DNA of 64,000 bases from Akebia trifoliata (Eukaryota > Streptophyta > Magnoliopsida > Ranunculales > Lardizabalaceae), in the NCBI GenBank assembly GCA_017979445.1, contig CM030710.1:9906248-9970247 (forward strand), written 5' to 3'. The notes under the pieces are model-generated. The model was given only the letters and a program-made list of their open reading frames with translations, was not told the DNA's origin and did no database searches. The translations under genes and the position numbers were made by a program. Below are positions 1-12,719 of the stretch, piece by piece (position 1 is the first letter of the stretch; every line of letters begins with the position of its first letter).

Positions 1-72
1 TTTTGGAGTCCGGATGGTAAAGTTATCATCGATCAAAACAATAACCAAAATACCGATTTCGTCCCGAGACCT

Positions 73-83
73 TATATAAATAA
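73..83 (+). promoter_or_regulatory. LTR TATA box
   Basis: TATATAAATAA, a strong plant-type TATA element. The same sequence lies at 5419-5429 in the 3' LTR and in the solo LTR near 13296-13305. Conservation across three copies supports it as the U3 promoter, with transcription starting a few tens of bases downstream. Confidence 0.7.
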
Positions 84-214
84 ATGTTTATTTTTTTATT
101 TTACTATTCATCTTCCTCAACGCGTCAAACCAGCCACGTTTTTAAAAAAAAAACTTGTTTTTCTCTCGTTCTTCCAACGTCGATTCGTCGCAAACGATCT
201 ACTTTCAACGATCG

Positions 215-690
215 CCGCAGAAGGGAGAAATGTCCGCAGCTACGTTCTCTACAAAACCCACCCAACCTTCTTCGTTTCACTTTCTATTTTTCACCCGATA
301 TCGTCAAAAATCAGCCGTATTCGGATACGAAAATTTCGAAACTTTGACCTCGAATTTCGTCCGTTTCGGGGTCAAATCGCTTTCCGACGCAGAAGGAAGA
401 AACGTCCGCAGCCTCATTCTCTACATAACCCAACCAAGTTCCTTCCGTTTTCTCGTCTTTTTCACCCCGTATAGTCAAAAATCAGCCGTATTTTTATACG
501 GAGATTTTTGTAACTTCGACCTCGGTTTTCATCGATTTCGGGGTCAAACCACCTTTCGCTGTAGAAGGGAAAGAGACGAGCACGTCGAGCTCTTCGAAAC
601 CACCGGGTCGGTTTCAAAAATCAGCCGCTTCGAAGTTCGGTCCGCCTCGATTTTCGCCCGATCGCCTCGATTTCCGCGCACACGCTTTGA
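215..690 (+). repeat. Imperfect ~175-bp tandem repeat in LTR (about 3 units)
   Basis: Each unit runs from a GCAGAAGGRAGAAA-GTCCGCAG block through TACAAAACCCA, GTCAAAAATCAGCCGTAT and TTTCGGGGTCAAA. Units begin near 215, 390 and 560, the last being partial. The same block is at 5561-6040 in the 3' LTR. The related solo LTR (13445-13690) has only about one and a half units. Confidence 0.75.
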
Positions 691-2637
691 TCCTTTCGCC
701 TAGACATTGTAAGGAACTCTCAATTTCTATTAGTAATCATAGATTGTGAAAATTGCATTTAGGATTTTATTGGAAAATTTTGGATGTATTTCCGAAATAT
801 AGAATTCTTTGTTTATTTCAAAATTCACGCCAGAAATTACATGTTTGATATGTTTAATTGTATTTTTAACAAATTATACGTGGGTAGAGTATTTTAAACG
901 GTTATTACCATAAATTGGGTCTTGTGCACTGCTCGGACCCCGTTTTGATATGAAATTTGTATTTTTTTTTCATATATTGATAGAAATAAATTGTATAGTT
1001 GAAAAATGTGATTTAATATTCAATGAACTCATATTGAGTTGATGAATATCAGAAAATGGATATTTTATGATGAAGAGATTGAAAACTGTAAAAGTCGAAA
1101 AAAAGGGAAAAAGGGTATGAAACGGTAAAATGTCAGAGTCACACCCGAGGGGTGATGTCTGCATTTTACGTTGTTGTGTTGTATGCAGGTTGGTGAACGG
1201 ATATCCAGGGATAATGTTACTGGTTGCATGTTTATTTACTTTCTGTTAGCGCGAGGCGCTCTGTTATGTTATTTATTTTAGGCCGGGTGGCCACACTTGC
1301 ATGGTAGGAAACTGGATATCTATTCTCAACCTTGTATTGTTAATTTCTCTTTTGTTTTCAAATGAAAATAATATATATAAGTAGCTATTTTGTGAGCTGT
1401 TAAAGAGTTTATGAATGCCTGAAGGGATAGTGCATCATATCATCCGGAGTGGTGTACTATCCTGGGATGTACGGTAGGGACCACCAAACTCATACGTGGT
1501 ATGGGACGCGTATGAGAGTGGAGTCACAACTGGAATCCGGGTTTATTCCTCTCTATCTTTACCAGTGAACTTGTAATGTAAAGGTGGTCGTATACGAATA
1601 GTTTGTATATTTGGGAATCACATGTACGCCTGATAGGCATAGACGAAGATGATTGGTCAGTGATCACTAACAATCTATAGTAGTCGAACGTTCTGACACA
1701 TCGAAAAGAGACCCATTGCTTACGGTCACGTCAAACGGCCAGCCTGAGCCGGATAAATGGTCAACCAAACGTGGTAAGGGCAGCGACCGGCCACAAAATC
1801 AGGAACTAAAAGCCAGAGAGAAATTGTAACATCATGTCCCGACTGGGAGCGATGCAGTCGTGAATCCCAACTCTCTAATTCCAATACTCCACCATTGTGT
1901 ATTATGTATCTATTGCTTATTTTGATATATAAGATGAAATGATGTTTTGTTTCCATTTGATCAATTAGATTTGTATAAAAAGAGAATGTTATAGTGAGTA
2001 CTGCTGATCGATGAAATGTGAGTTTTAAAATGTTTAGTTGCTCATCCCTGGCTATATGTACCAGTTAATCGTAGTTTTCTTCTGTAAAATTTTGTTTATT
2101 TTAAAATGATTCAGTATGTTTATTCGTTCATGTTAGGAGAGGTTATTGGTAGAAATTGTTGCTTCCTTACTGGGTAACCCTTGTTACTCATCCTTTCCTT
2201 CTCTATTTTTTTTAGTTTCAGATCTAAAGCTTGGCGAGACAAGTATAGAGCACGAGTGAGAATCATCTGGTGGGTCAAATAGATAGCCAGACTTTGTCAC
2301 TTGGTAAGTATTGGAGTTATACTCCATTTGTCTAGGAGTATTATAGATTTGTATTGAGCGTTAGGATTCTTGTTAGAGTGAGAAAATTTGTATAATCCTG
2401 TATTCTAGTTATTCTTCCGTACTCTGATAATTCGTACGTTATTAGACGTGTATAAGCTTCCGCTAGTATTATATTTTGTATATGTATGCAGGATTGTATG
2501 TCGTTTATCAGGTGCAGGTTGAACGCCTTGGAATGCTAACATAAACAGAGGAGACCATGCCGAAATTTCGAGGTGCCACTTAGTACCTCGAGATCTGACA
2601 TGGGGATTTGTGTTAGCGTTCGGCGGGGCGCCACAGA

Positions 2638-2650
2638 TGGTATCAGAGCA
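2638..2650 (+). other. Primer binding site (initiator tRNA-Met type)
   Basis: TGGTATCAGAGCA begins two bases after the LTR end. This is the usual plant retrotransposon site complementary to the 3' end of tRNA-iMet, where minus-strand synthesis starts. It fixes the 5' LTR end at 2635. Confidence 0.95.
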
Positions 2651-4822
2651 TAGTATTAGATCCGTATGGGATACTGATCTGCTATGTTTTGAAGAATTGG
2701 CTGATACCACAGTTATTAGAGCGATAATCATAGAATGTCACTAGGAATTCGGTATCCGAGCTCATTAATAATTCCGTATTGGAATTATGAGTTTTTCTAT
2801 GTCTAGAAGTCTATAGAGCCTTGTAAGCCTAAGATAGGATTCTAAGTTTATTCTGTTAGTAATGGAAATTGAGTCCATTACTAAGTTCCAAGCTACGATA
2901 GTAATTCATAGTTAGGTAAGAGCGATTTTTGCCGTATTCTGATAATTGCCTTGTTACAGATAAACACAAGCAAGAAGAATGGACGAGGCAGAGGCTGAAA
3001 CGCAATGTAGACGAGACAGATTCTAGACCCGACCACTAACCTAATAGCACAGTTAATGTCGTTCATGGGACAGATGGTTGTGTCTCATATCAAGTCTAAG
3101 GGGAAAGTATGAATAATACAACCACCACCTTGAAGCCAAATAGAAGGAAGACAATTAGTTTCTAATAAGCGATAAACAATTACGGAACTAGTAAATTCAT
3201 AGGAAAAATAACCATACATGAGGAATGAGATGATAGACATACATACTCGATGGATGGAAGAATTTTATAAGAAACAATAACACATACCACTAAATCAATC
3301 GAAAGAAAGAGTTATGATATATTACGAATGTGGCAAATTGGAACATATTAGGAAATAATGTTCTCTATCATAGTCGCGAGCAAGGATTGTGACCCAGGAG
3401 AGAGTACCTGTCTCCAACGAAGTTTTGGAAGGTACAATTTCCAATTATAATGTTAGAACGAGAAGTTTTACTCAATATTGGTTCCTCTAGATTATATAAT
3501 TCTGTGAAGAGTTTGCACACTTACTAGAGCTAGAAACTATTGACACGAATCGAGTAATGAAATTATTTATACTATTGGGAAGCCTGCAAAGAAAGAATAA
3601 GATTTTTGGAAGATCATTTAAGAACTTGCAAAATAGGTATTAGAATAATTGTAAAGTGTGAAAAGACAAGTGATGTTCAATTGGTACGCTAGTCTTTATA
3701 TCAATAGTCTAGTCAATTACCCGTATATTACGCTAGTAGAAAAGCAGGTGTTGCTTGTATATCCTTCATGTCGAGAGCTACTTCTTCGAATATCAACACA
3801 GGGAGTTGCGTATCTTTCCTTTCGATTGAAGATGACTTAACTTTGGGAGGCCTAACGATTGAACTATTAGATAAAGCAACTCTTGCTTTACGACTTCTTG
3901 AATCGATTTTCCTCATTTGAAAAGATAGATCATCTTTTCCCTTTTATCTTTCTATCATCGATGTCGGTTCTAACTCTTCTTTTGCCTTCTCCTTTCACGA
4001 TCGCCTACCAGTAGAGAAATTCATTATTATCGTTCTCGTTACGTGATCAATGTTTTCTATAGACAAGCGCTTACTTCGAGACTTCGATTGTGACTCATTT
4101 TCACTCCTCGAAACGAAAGCGTTATAAGTAAAGATTATGATTCCATAGAAGCAGCGGCTACCACCTACCTGTGCCCACATCCATCCTAAAGCGATTTAGT
4201 AGAGTATAAGTTAAGAGGTGGGCCAATGTAAAATGTGAGAAAGAATAATCTTGTGACAATGTTGCATTAATTTTGACTTAATGGAATTGTGAGAAAATAA
4301 ATGTAGGATTTATCCCCTTGAGTAAGATTTTAAATTATAAAGGTTATGACAGAGGTTTTGAGGAAATATCGCAATAAGTAAAAATGTAATATCGAATCGA
4401 ATATAAGGATAGTGGTGTATTGCGGTAAGACTATACTTTTCGGAGTAATATACATGATAATTATGAGTAAAACATAATAGACGATGTAATTGATGAGAGA
4501 AGTAAAGATAAAGAATAGAGAAAATGTGAAAAGATTGTTGTTGATAGACATTGGTGGGGAAGTGATACAAGGAAAATTGATTGTTATCTTAGGGTTAACA
4601 GATACTGGATTTGTTGGAGTATGAATTTGAATTAGAGTAATAAATTAATGAATATACAGAATATGGGAGACATAAGTCTACGAGTTATAAATGAGATTGA
4701 CTTGGGACTAAGAATAGATGATAATCGAAAATAAGTGTTGTTTCTTATATATGTCGTATTAGTAAAATCGCGACAAAGCTCAATAAGGTATGATTTAAAT
4801 TTCGAGGACGAAATTTTTATTA

Positions 4823-4834
4823 AGGGGGGGAGAA
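4823..4834 (+). other. Polypurine tract
   Basis: AGGGGGGGAGAA lies directly before the TG that starts the 3' LTR at 4835. It primes plus-strand synthesis. It sets the LTR boundary together with the terminal TG. Confidence 0.9.
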
Positions 4835-7800
4835 TGTAAAACCCCGAATTTTTAATTCGTATCTCGAGGAAAAAATAAATAGTGGACTTTTAAGAAAATC
4901 TTGAAAGTGGGACTTAGGGTAAAACTGTGGGACCTTATTTTGATCATTTTTAATAGAATCTGACCTCACCATTAGATTCAAAATGATTGAAAAACATAGT
5001 TTAGCCTGTAAGCACGCTCAAATGTGAGTCCAAATATAAAAGTTGCAAAATCCTCGATTACCGGGTCGGACCAGGCTAAAACAGTAACTTTTTGTTGGAG
5101 TAATAATTTTTAAAATTCGATCATACCATTGGTTACATAACGAAAAATTATTCAACATAGACTATTTATTTGTCATTTTTGGAGATCAGGAAGTTGAATT
5201 ATCGCCAAAAACGAAAACGACATCAAGTTTAGGGGTCACGTCAGGCCAAAAATGTAAATTTTTGATGGAGACATAATTTGTAGAAATTGACTATACCATT
5301 AGATCCAAAACGAAAAATTAGGCGAAATAGAGTATTCGTTTGTCAGTTTTGGAGTCCGGATGGTAAAGTTATCATCGATCAAAACAATAACCAAAATACC
5401 GATTTCGTCCCGAGACCTTATATAAATAAATGTTTATTTTTTTTATTTTACTATTCATCTTCCTCAACGCGTCAAACCAGCCACGTTTTTTAAAAAAAAA
5501 ACTTGTTTTTCTCTCGTTCTTCCAACGTCGATTCGTCGCAAACGATCCACTTTCAACGATCGCCGCAGAAGGGAGAAATGTCCGCAGCTACGTTCTCTAC
5601 AAAACCCACCCAACCTTTCTTCGTTTCACTTTCTATTTCACCCGATATCGTCAAAAATCAGCCGTATTCGAATACGAAAATTTCGAAACTTTGACCTCGA
5701 ATTTCGTCCGTTTCGGGGTCAAATCGCTTTCCGACGCAGAAGGAAGAAACGTCCGCAGCCTCATTCTCTACATAACCCAACCAAGTTCCTTCCGTTTTCT
5801 CGTCTTTTTCACCCCGTATAGTCAAAAATCAGCCGTATTTTTATACGGAGATTTTTGTAACTTCGACCTCGGTTTTCATCGATTTCGGGGTCAAACCACC
5901 TTTTGCTGTAGAAGGGAGAAGAGACGAGCACGTCGAGCTCTTCGAAACCACCGGGTCGGTTTCAAAAATCAGCCGCTTCGAAGTTCGGTCCGCCTCGATT
6001 TTCGGGCCGATCGCCTCAATTTCCGCACACACGCTTTGATCCTTTCGCCTAGACATTGTAAGGAACTCTCAATTTCTATTAGTAATCATAGATTGTGAAA
6101 ATTGCATTTAAGATTTTATTGGAAAATTTTGGATGTATTTCCGAAATATAGAATTCTTTGTTTATTTCAAAATTCACGCTAGAAATTGCATGTTTGATAT
6201 GTTTAATTGTATTTTTAACAAATTATACGTGGGTAGAGTATTTTAACGGGTTATTGCCATAAATTGGGTCTTGTGCACTGCTCGGACCCCGTTTTGATAT
6301 GAAATTTGTATTTTTTTTCAATATTATTGATAGAAATAAATTGTATAGTTGAAAAATGTGATTTAATATTCAATGAACTCATATTGAGTTGATGAATATC
6401 AGAAAATGGATATTTTATGAAGAGATTGAAAACTGTAAAAGTCGAAAAAAAGGGAAAAAGGGTATGAAACGGTAAAATGTCAGAGTCACACCCGAGGGGT
6501 GATGTCTGCATTTTACGTTGTTGTGTTGTATGCAGGTTGGTGAACGGATATCCAGGGATAATGTTACTGGTTGCATGTTTATTTACTTTCTGTTAGCGCG
6601 AGGCGCTCTGTTATGTTATTTATTTTAGGCCGGGTGGCCACACTTGCATGGTAGGAAACTGGATATCTATTCTCAACCTTGTATTGTTAATTTCTCTTTT
6701 GTTTCAAATGAAAATAATATATATAAGTAGCTATTTTGTGAGCTGTTAAAGAGTTTATGAATGCCTAAAGGGATAGTGCATCATATCATCCGGAGTGGTG
6801 TACTATCCTGGGATGTACGGTAGGGACCACCAAACTCATACGTGGTATGGGACGCGTATGAGAGTGGAGTCACAACTGGAATCCGGGTTTATTCCTCTCT
6901 ATCTTTACCAGTGAACTTGTAATGTAAAGGTGGTCGTATACGAATGGTTTGTATATTTGGGAATCACATGTACGCCTGATAGGCATAGACGAAGATGATT
7001 GGTCAGTGATCACTAACAATCTATAGTAGTCGAACGTTCTGACACATCGAAAAGAGACCCATTGCTTACGGTCACGTCAAATGGCCAGCCTGAGCCGGAT
7101 AAATGGTCAACCAAACGTGGTAAGGGCAGCGACCGGCCACAAAATCAGGAACTAAAAGCTAGAGAGAAATTGTAACATCATGTCCCGACTGGGAGCGATC
7201 CAGTCGTGAATCCCAACTCTCTAATTCCAATACTCCACCATTGTGTATTATGTATCTGTTGCTTATTTTGATATATAAGATGAAATGAATGTTTATTGTT
7301 TCCATTTGATCAATTAGATTTGTATAAAAAGAGAATGTTATAGTGAGTACTGCTGATCGATGAAATGTGAGTTTTAAAATGTTTAGTTGCTCATCCCTGG
7401 CTATATGTACCAGTTAATCGTAGTTTTCTTCTGTAAAATTTTGTTTATTTTAAAATGATTCAGTATGTTTATTCGTTCATGTTAGGAGAGGTTATTGGTA
7501 GAAATTGTTGCTTCCTTACTGGGTAACCCTTGTTACTCATCCTTTCCTTCTCTATTTTTTTTAGTTTCAGATCTAAAGCTTGGCGAGACAAGTATAGAGC
7601 ACGAGTGAGAATCATCTGGTGGGTCAAATAGATAGCCAGACTTTTTCACTTGGTAAGTATTGGAGTTATACTCCATTTGTCTAGGAGTATTATAGATTTG
7701 TATTGAGCGTTAGGATTCTTGTTAGAGTGAGAAAATTTTGTATAATCCTGTATTCTAGTTATTCTTCCGCACTCTGATAATTCGTACGTTATTAGACGTG

Positions 7801-7985
7801 TATAAGCTTCCGCTAGTATTATATTTTGTATATGTATGCAGGATTGTATGTCGTTTATCAGGTGCAGGTTGAACGCCTTGGAATGCTAACATAAACAGAG
7901 GAGACCATGCCGAAATTTCGAGGTGCCACTTAGTACCTCGAGATCTGACATGGGGATTTGTGTTAGCGTTCGGCGGGGCGCCACA
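4835..7985 (+). repeat. 3' LTR, complete (3151 bp)
   Basis: Starts TGTAAAACCCCG and ends CCACA. The part that overlaps the 5' LTR differs only by scattered single-base changes and short indels: in the first 120 bases of the match I see one T-run length change. The first 512 bases (U3) hold two imperfect copies of a ~145-bp unit around 5090-5200 and 5255-5370, with TACCATT, AACGAAAAATTA and TTTTGGAG in common. TATA box at 5419-5429. Confidence 0.95.
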
Positions 7986-9349
7986 TGGATCATGGACATA
8001 AGTAAAAGAGAAATTTATTAAAACCGTACAGTTTTCATAATTATTTACCAAAATGGTACACTGTAGCAATTAATTCCAAAAATAATAATTTACCATTTTC
8101 GGAATTAATATTTTTTTTTACCAAAACGGTAAAAATAGTAAAATTAAAATTTTTTTTTTTTCAAAGATACCCTTTTTTTTTTTACATATGTATTTACCAT
8201 TTTAATCTTAACAATAAATCAAAATCCAACTAAATCTTTGGATTCTTTATAATCTTCCCAACACTAACAAAAACCTGCACTTCGTATTCTCCATCTTCTC
8301 AAATCTAAGACGTTTTCATCTCCTCTCATCTTCTGAATCTGAGACGTCTTCATCTCCTCTCTTGTTTGAATAGATCTTCGACTACACCAAAGTCCATCTC
8401 CCTAAATCTGAGATCATATCTTCATCTTCTCTCTAAGTCGATTCACTCTCATGCTCTATTGACTCTCTAAATTGATCTCCTCTCTTAGGTTTTTTTTTAA
8501 CATATTTAAACCTATATTTGTTTGGCTAGTAGTTCAACTTCATTATTTTTTGTTTTAGGATTATTTTTGTATACATTGTGATTGATTAATAGTTCAACTA
8601 AATTGTATTTTATTTAGGGTTAATTTTATTTTTTTACATATTTTAAATTTGTTTTTTTAGTAATATCTCAATTAAAATCTTTATTATGTTTATATATATA
8701 TATTTTAACCTACATTTTTACTTGTTGATGATTCAACTAAATTCCTTCACGTTGGTTTAGGTAATTTTTATTTTTTTATGTTTTACATATTTAAACTAAC
8801 AAAATCATGAGATTTTGAACTACATTGTAATTGATTAATAGTTCAATTAAATTCTATTTTATTTTAGGGTTAATTATGTTTTTTTTACACATTTAATTTA
8901 TTTTTATTGATTATTGCTCAATTAAATTCCTTCCTTCTTGTTATTTAAGGATTTTTTTATATATATTTTAACTAAGAAAATCTTGAGATTCTCATCTCCT
9001 ATATTTTATTTTATTAATTTTAATGAAAATAATCAATTCAACTAGTTCGAGAAAGTTTTTTAAATAAATCTCGAAATCTTTATTGTTTGAATGTCTAAGA
9101 AATAAAATTTGAGGTGGAGAAAAAAATTATTACCGTATTCCATGATTAACCCTTTACTCGGACAATTTTCTCAAAATTCCAAGTATTTTGTGTCTATGAT
9201 AAAAAAGAAAAAAAGTCAATCTAAACATGAAGTTATCACATTAGATTTTGGGTCTAATCATATCCATTAACATCCCTAGAAATATATAAGTAGCATCTAA
9301 TGTATACTTTCATTCTATTGAGTCACGATTGCAATAATCAACATTTGTC
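7986..9349. other. AT-rich DNA with no recognisable gene
   Basis: T-rich and A-rich tracts dominate. From 8500 to 9000 there is a degenerate repeat of roughly 110 bp, marked by recurring TTCAACTAAATT and TTTTACATATTTAAA. The stretch 8270-8470 is CT-rich (CATCTCCTCTC twice) and looks like a 5' leader, but no reading frame follows. Nothing else can be supported. Confidence 0.6.
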
Positions 9350-9410
9350 AGAAAAGATTTATTTGTATATTTGATTCTTTATACACTTGAATATAATGAA
9401 AAAACTCAAT

Positions 9411-10130
9411 GTTAAAAGGTTTCTTTTGACATGAGATTGAAATGTGTTATACACAGCCATCCACATAGCCATCCTATCGGCCATCCTCACGGCCATCCTC
9501 ACAGCCATCCACATAGCATCTACACACAAGTTTTTTGAAAGATTTATGATGTATTTTTTTTTTAAATTGGGGCCAAATTTAATTAAATAAGATTTTTATA
9601 ATCAAATATATATATTTTTTTATGATAAATTTTAGGAAAATGCTCACGATACAATAGAAGCTTAAATAGATTTATCGAACATTGAAATAATGTCAGAAGA
9701 AGCCTTTTGACTTTATATTAGAATGTATTTTATTCAATGTCAGAAGGAACCTTTTAACATTAGATCAGAAGTATTTTATTCAATGTCAAAAGGCTTCTTC
9801 TGACATTAAATCAAAATATATTTTATACAATGTCAAAAGATTCCTTTTGACATTAGATCAGAATGTATTTAATTTATAATGTTTAATAAAATATATAGTT
9901 TTTCGCTTTATAGAATACTTTTGTTGCATTGTGGTTCATTAAAGTTCATATCATTTGGACCGTCTCTTCTAAGAAATGATCCATCTTCCATTTCCACAGC
10001 TATTCTATCAGCTATCCTCTCGGCTATCCTATCAGTCATCTACACAGCCATCCACACAACTATCCACATAACCATCAGCTATCCTATCAGTCATCATCAC
10101 AACCATACTATCATCTTGAGCCCGATAATA
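9411..10130 (+). repeat. Left long inverted repeat, made of sub-repeats
   Basis: Contains in order a palindromic unit, a short CCATCC array, the unique block, a palindromic array and a second CCATCC array. It is the reverse complement of the right end at 18645-21440 in both order and content, but much shorter because the arrays on the right are expanded. Confidence 0.75.
9690..9880. repeat. Palindromic-unit array (left inner)
   Basis: About four units of AATGTCARAAGG-NN-CCTTYTGACATT, each nearly self-complementary. They are separated by an AATAAAATACATTCTGATCT-like linker. The same unit recurs at 18880-19160, 20850-21440, 24620-24870 and 30530-30870. Confidence 0.85.
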
Positions 10131-10164
10131 CAGAAAATCAAATCAGAATTTTGGATAAAAGTTA

Positions 10165-11310
10165 TTAGATCACATCATTGTCCTCGGTAGTGACGCCAAT
10201 TTGTTCAGTGTAGATTGATGATAAAATAATAAACAAAAAATAAAACTTCACTAGCAAGGATCGATCCACAAAGAAAACATTGAATCAACGATTTTTTCAA
10301 TTCAAAATCAAATGAGATTCGAAATTAACAAATTAACAAAAATAATTTACGAATAATTTTAAACTAAACTAAAATGGACTATATAAACTATAAAAGAAAG
10401 GTTAGATAAGTCAAATCCATTATAGCATTAATCTTAAATAAAACAAGTATTTAATCATGTTTATCTTAATATACTCAAATAAAGTTAATGCCTGTTGATC
10501 GAAAAGTGAATCTGATTTAGCACAAATAATAATCAAATATTGGGTATTTCCTTTTAAATAAATAAATATTAAAATTCTAATCCAAACTACCGAAAAGTAA
10601 ACATGATTTAACTTGACTTTATCTAGAACTTACGATAATTTAAAATAGTTTTTAATAATTACTAATAAAAATGAAACACATAAGAATATAAATCAACCTG
10701 GGTTCATATGCAAGTTTTAATTAAAACAATCATTTGACTTCATAGAAAAATAAATAGAAAAACAAGATAGATGAGAAAAAGAAAAATTATTTTCTTTTAT
10801 TGATCTTGATTTAAAACTAACAGTATCTCCTTACAATTTTAAAACTAATAACGAAAAAAAAAAAAAAAACTGTAAAACTATAAAAGAACAGAAGAAGAGA
10901 GGTTGATCTAAAACTAGGGTTCGAAAATCTTCACTAAATAAAATTACCTCTAAACCTCACCCCACTTCAATACAAAGTATGTGTATCTGCTAAGATCCTA
11001 CATAAATCTCGAACAATTTTCCACTGATACCACTGCACTGGCCAAGTTAACCAAAGAACCACAGTCCATGTGGGCCCAATGGCCTATAATTTGATCTTTG
11101 GTTTTGTTTCGAATCTTATATTGTAGTCGAATCTTTGGATTTTTTCTAATTTGCCTAGAAATTTTACGAACATCTAAAAATACCACGAGTCTTTCAATCC
11201 TCCACATGAATAGTAGAAAGCTTGCGAGAGATATTTCCCCTTACTTCCCTAATTGAACCCTATTATTTTCTTGAAACGCGTAACTTATATATTTTTGTTG
11301 GGAATGTGAT
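10165..11310 (-). repeat. Possible LTR remnant on minus strand, with degenerate primer site
   Basis: On the minus strand, 10198-10180 reads TGGCGTCACTACCGAGGAC. This resembles a decayed Asp-tRNA-type primer site (TGGCGCCGTTGCCGGGGA in Athila-like elements, from memory). The DNA to its right, starting TGTTCAGTG at 10202, would be the LTR. Its far end is not defined; somewhere near 11300 is a guess. The CCATCC array sits where the internal region should be. An alternative is unrelated host-like DNA. Confidence 0.35.
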
Positions 11311-11319
11311 TTTGACCAT

Positions 11320-11946
11320 AATGATTTTTAAACATGAAAATATATATTAAATTTAATAAGGGCCGAGATTTGAACATGCAATGCATCTCGATGATGTGTT
11401 GACTAAATTCGTTAAACTTTAAATCTCCTGTCCATATGACTCCAACCCATTTTTTTTTTTACACACGTTCACTTTCACCCTGACGATTTGAGTTGCAAGT
11501 TCTTCCATCAAAACTCACAAACCCAATCTCCTTCTCCTTCTCCTTCTCCTTTTATACCTCTCAAGAACTGTAATATCTCTTTCTGTTGAAAATCAATCAT
11601 TCTTTGTAGTTCTCTCTCACTTACTCACTATATAACATACTGCAAAGCTTTAATACTCTAATTTTCAAATTTTGTTGAGGAATCGAAAGGAATATCATAG
11701 ATAAACATTAAGTCTCTTTCTCTTTATCTGTCGTTGAACCTGAAGAAACCTTATTAAAATATATAGTTCTATTCAATTTGATTTTTGGATATTTTTTTTC
11801 TTAATTTCATGAATTAGATTTAGAGTCATCTAAAAAACTTCAAACTTTTGTATGAATGGGACTTGTGAAAGTACACAATCTTGATATCTGTAAAAGGCTC
11901 CAAAGTGAGGTGGTTCTGATCTTCTTTATGCTCTTTTATGCTCATA
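11320..11946 (+). promoter_or_regulatory. Probable promoter and 5' leader of the PMD gene
   Basis: A TATA-like CTATATAAC lies at 11628-11636, about 310 bases before the ATG. It is preceded by CT-rich DNA with CTCCTT repeats (11530-11550). No other gene is visible in this stretch. Confidence 0.4.
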
Positions 11947-12719
11947 ATGGTTAGAACTAGAGAGAACACATATTCAACCCCTACTGCAGAAAGACCAAGT
12001 GAAAGGGTACACTCGACCAATGAACATCACGAAGAAATCATTCCTAGAGGTCCCATTAATACTTCAGTACTTAGAATATTTAAGACGCATAAGGCATTTT
12101 TTATTTGGCAATCACAAGTAAGTTCTACATAAGCTTTTCAATTATTTGATATAATTAGTTATTAGACAAATTATTTTTCTTATTTTCTTCATATAATCAT
12201 TTGTAGGAAAGCGATGCTTTGACGATATTCAATCATTTAAAGAAGTTGGATGATTGGGACTTCAAAATAAAGACTACTGCATTTTAAGAAAAAGTTAAAG
12301 CTTCGGGTCTCTTAAATCTTGCAAGGTACAAACACCAATATCTTAAGAAGACTTTGTTAACCACATTTATTGAGCGATGGCAATCAAAAATCAACACATT
12401 TCATCTCCCATTCAATGAGATGACGATTACATTAGATGACATTGACCATATATTGGGTATTCCAATTATCGGTAAATCCATTTTTGTGAGGTCATTACTT
12501 GGTTCAACGACTAGAAATTTAGTAATGGAGACTTTGGATCTTCAATTTGAAGAGGTGGTGGCAGAAATGCTTACAAATAGGGGTCACACAATTTCTATCA
12601 ATTGGCTCATTCAGAATTTTAAATGGTATAGGTACACTACAACCCCACAGGAAATAGACTGTGTTATTACAAGGTACTTGTTATATGTTTTGGGGTGTAC
12701 CATTTTTGGGAATAAAACC

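Larger units (their letters stand above)
1..2635 (+). repeat. 5' LTR (left end outside window)
   Basis: Matches 5347-7985 almost base for base. It ends at the CA of CCACA immediately before the primer binding site. It holds a TATA box near its visible start, a block of imperfect ~175-bp tandem repeats (215-690), and long stretches without coding potential. Open frames in it, such as the one at 155-703, follow from the tandem block and also occur in the 3' LTR. I treat them as non-genic. Confidence 0.93.
2636..4834 (+). pseudogene. Decayed internal region with gag/protease remnants
   Basis: No frame stays open for more than about 100 codons. At 3316-3365 one frame reads YECGKLEHIRK, stop, C: a Gag CCHC zinc knuckle in which the first cysteine is tyrosine and a stop precedes the last cysteine. 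About 100 bases further (3465-3491) the frame reads VLLNIGSSR, a damaged form of the aspartic protease active-site segment, normally Asp-Thr-Gly. These two in the order gag then protease fit a gypsy element read on the plus strand. From about 3650 to 4790 I recognise nothing. RT and integrase are not detectable. The interior is far more decayed than the flanking LTR pair. Confidence 0.7.
1..7985 (+). mobile_element. Ty3/gypsy chromovirus-type LTR retrotransposon, internally deleted
   Basis: Two near-identical long direct repeats flank a 2.2 kb interior. Position 1 matches position 5347, so about 0.5 kb of the 5' LTR lies outside the window. The 5' LTR is followed by the methionine-initiator-type primer site TGGTATCAGAGCA. 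A run of purines ending in GGGGGGGAGAA precedes the 3' LTR, which opens with TGTAAAACCCCG and ends in CCACA. The motif TTCGAGGACGAAATTT just upstream of the purine tract is familiar from plant Del/Tekay chromoviruses (recalled, not searched). Only remnants of gag and protease are visible; reverse transcriptase, RNase H and integrase are absent. The element is therefore non-autonomous. The 5' target duplication cannot be tested because the left end is missing; the 3' flank begins TGGAT. Confidence 0.9.

Noticed and set aside
155..703. 182-codon open frame, with a longer partner at 5430-6098
   Set aside because: Both lie in LTRs and are produced by the ~175-bp tandem block; no domain, and the frames differ by indels between the two LTRs.
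2638..2650. tRNA-like sequence
   Set aside because: Only the 3'-end complement of initiator tRNA-Met, i.e. a primer site; no cloverleaf around it.
9879..10190. 103-codon frame with ISHHHNHT-type residues
   Set aside because: Covers the CCATCC array; composition comes from the repeat.
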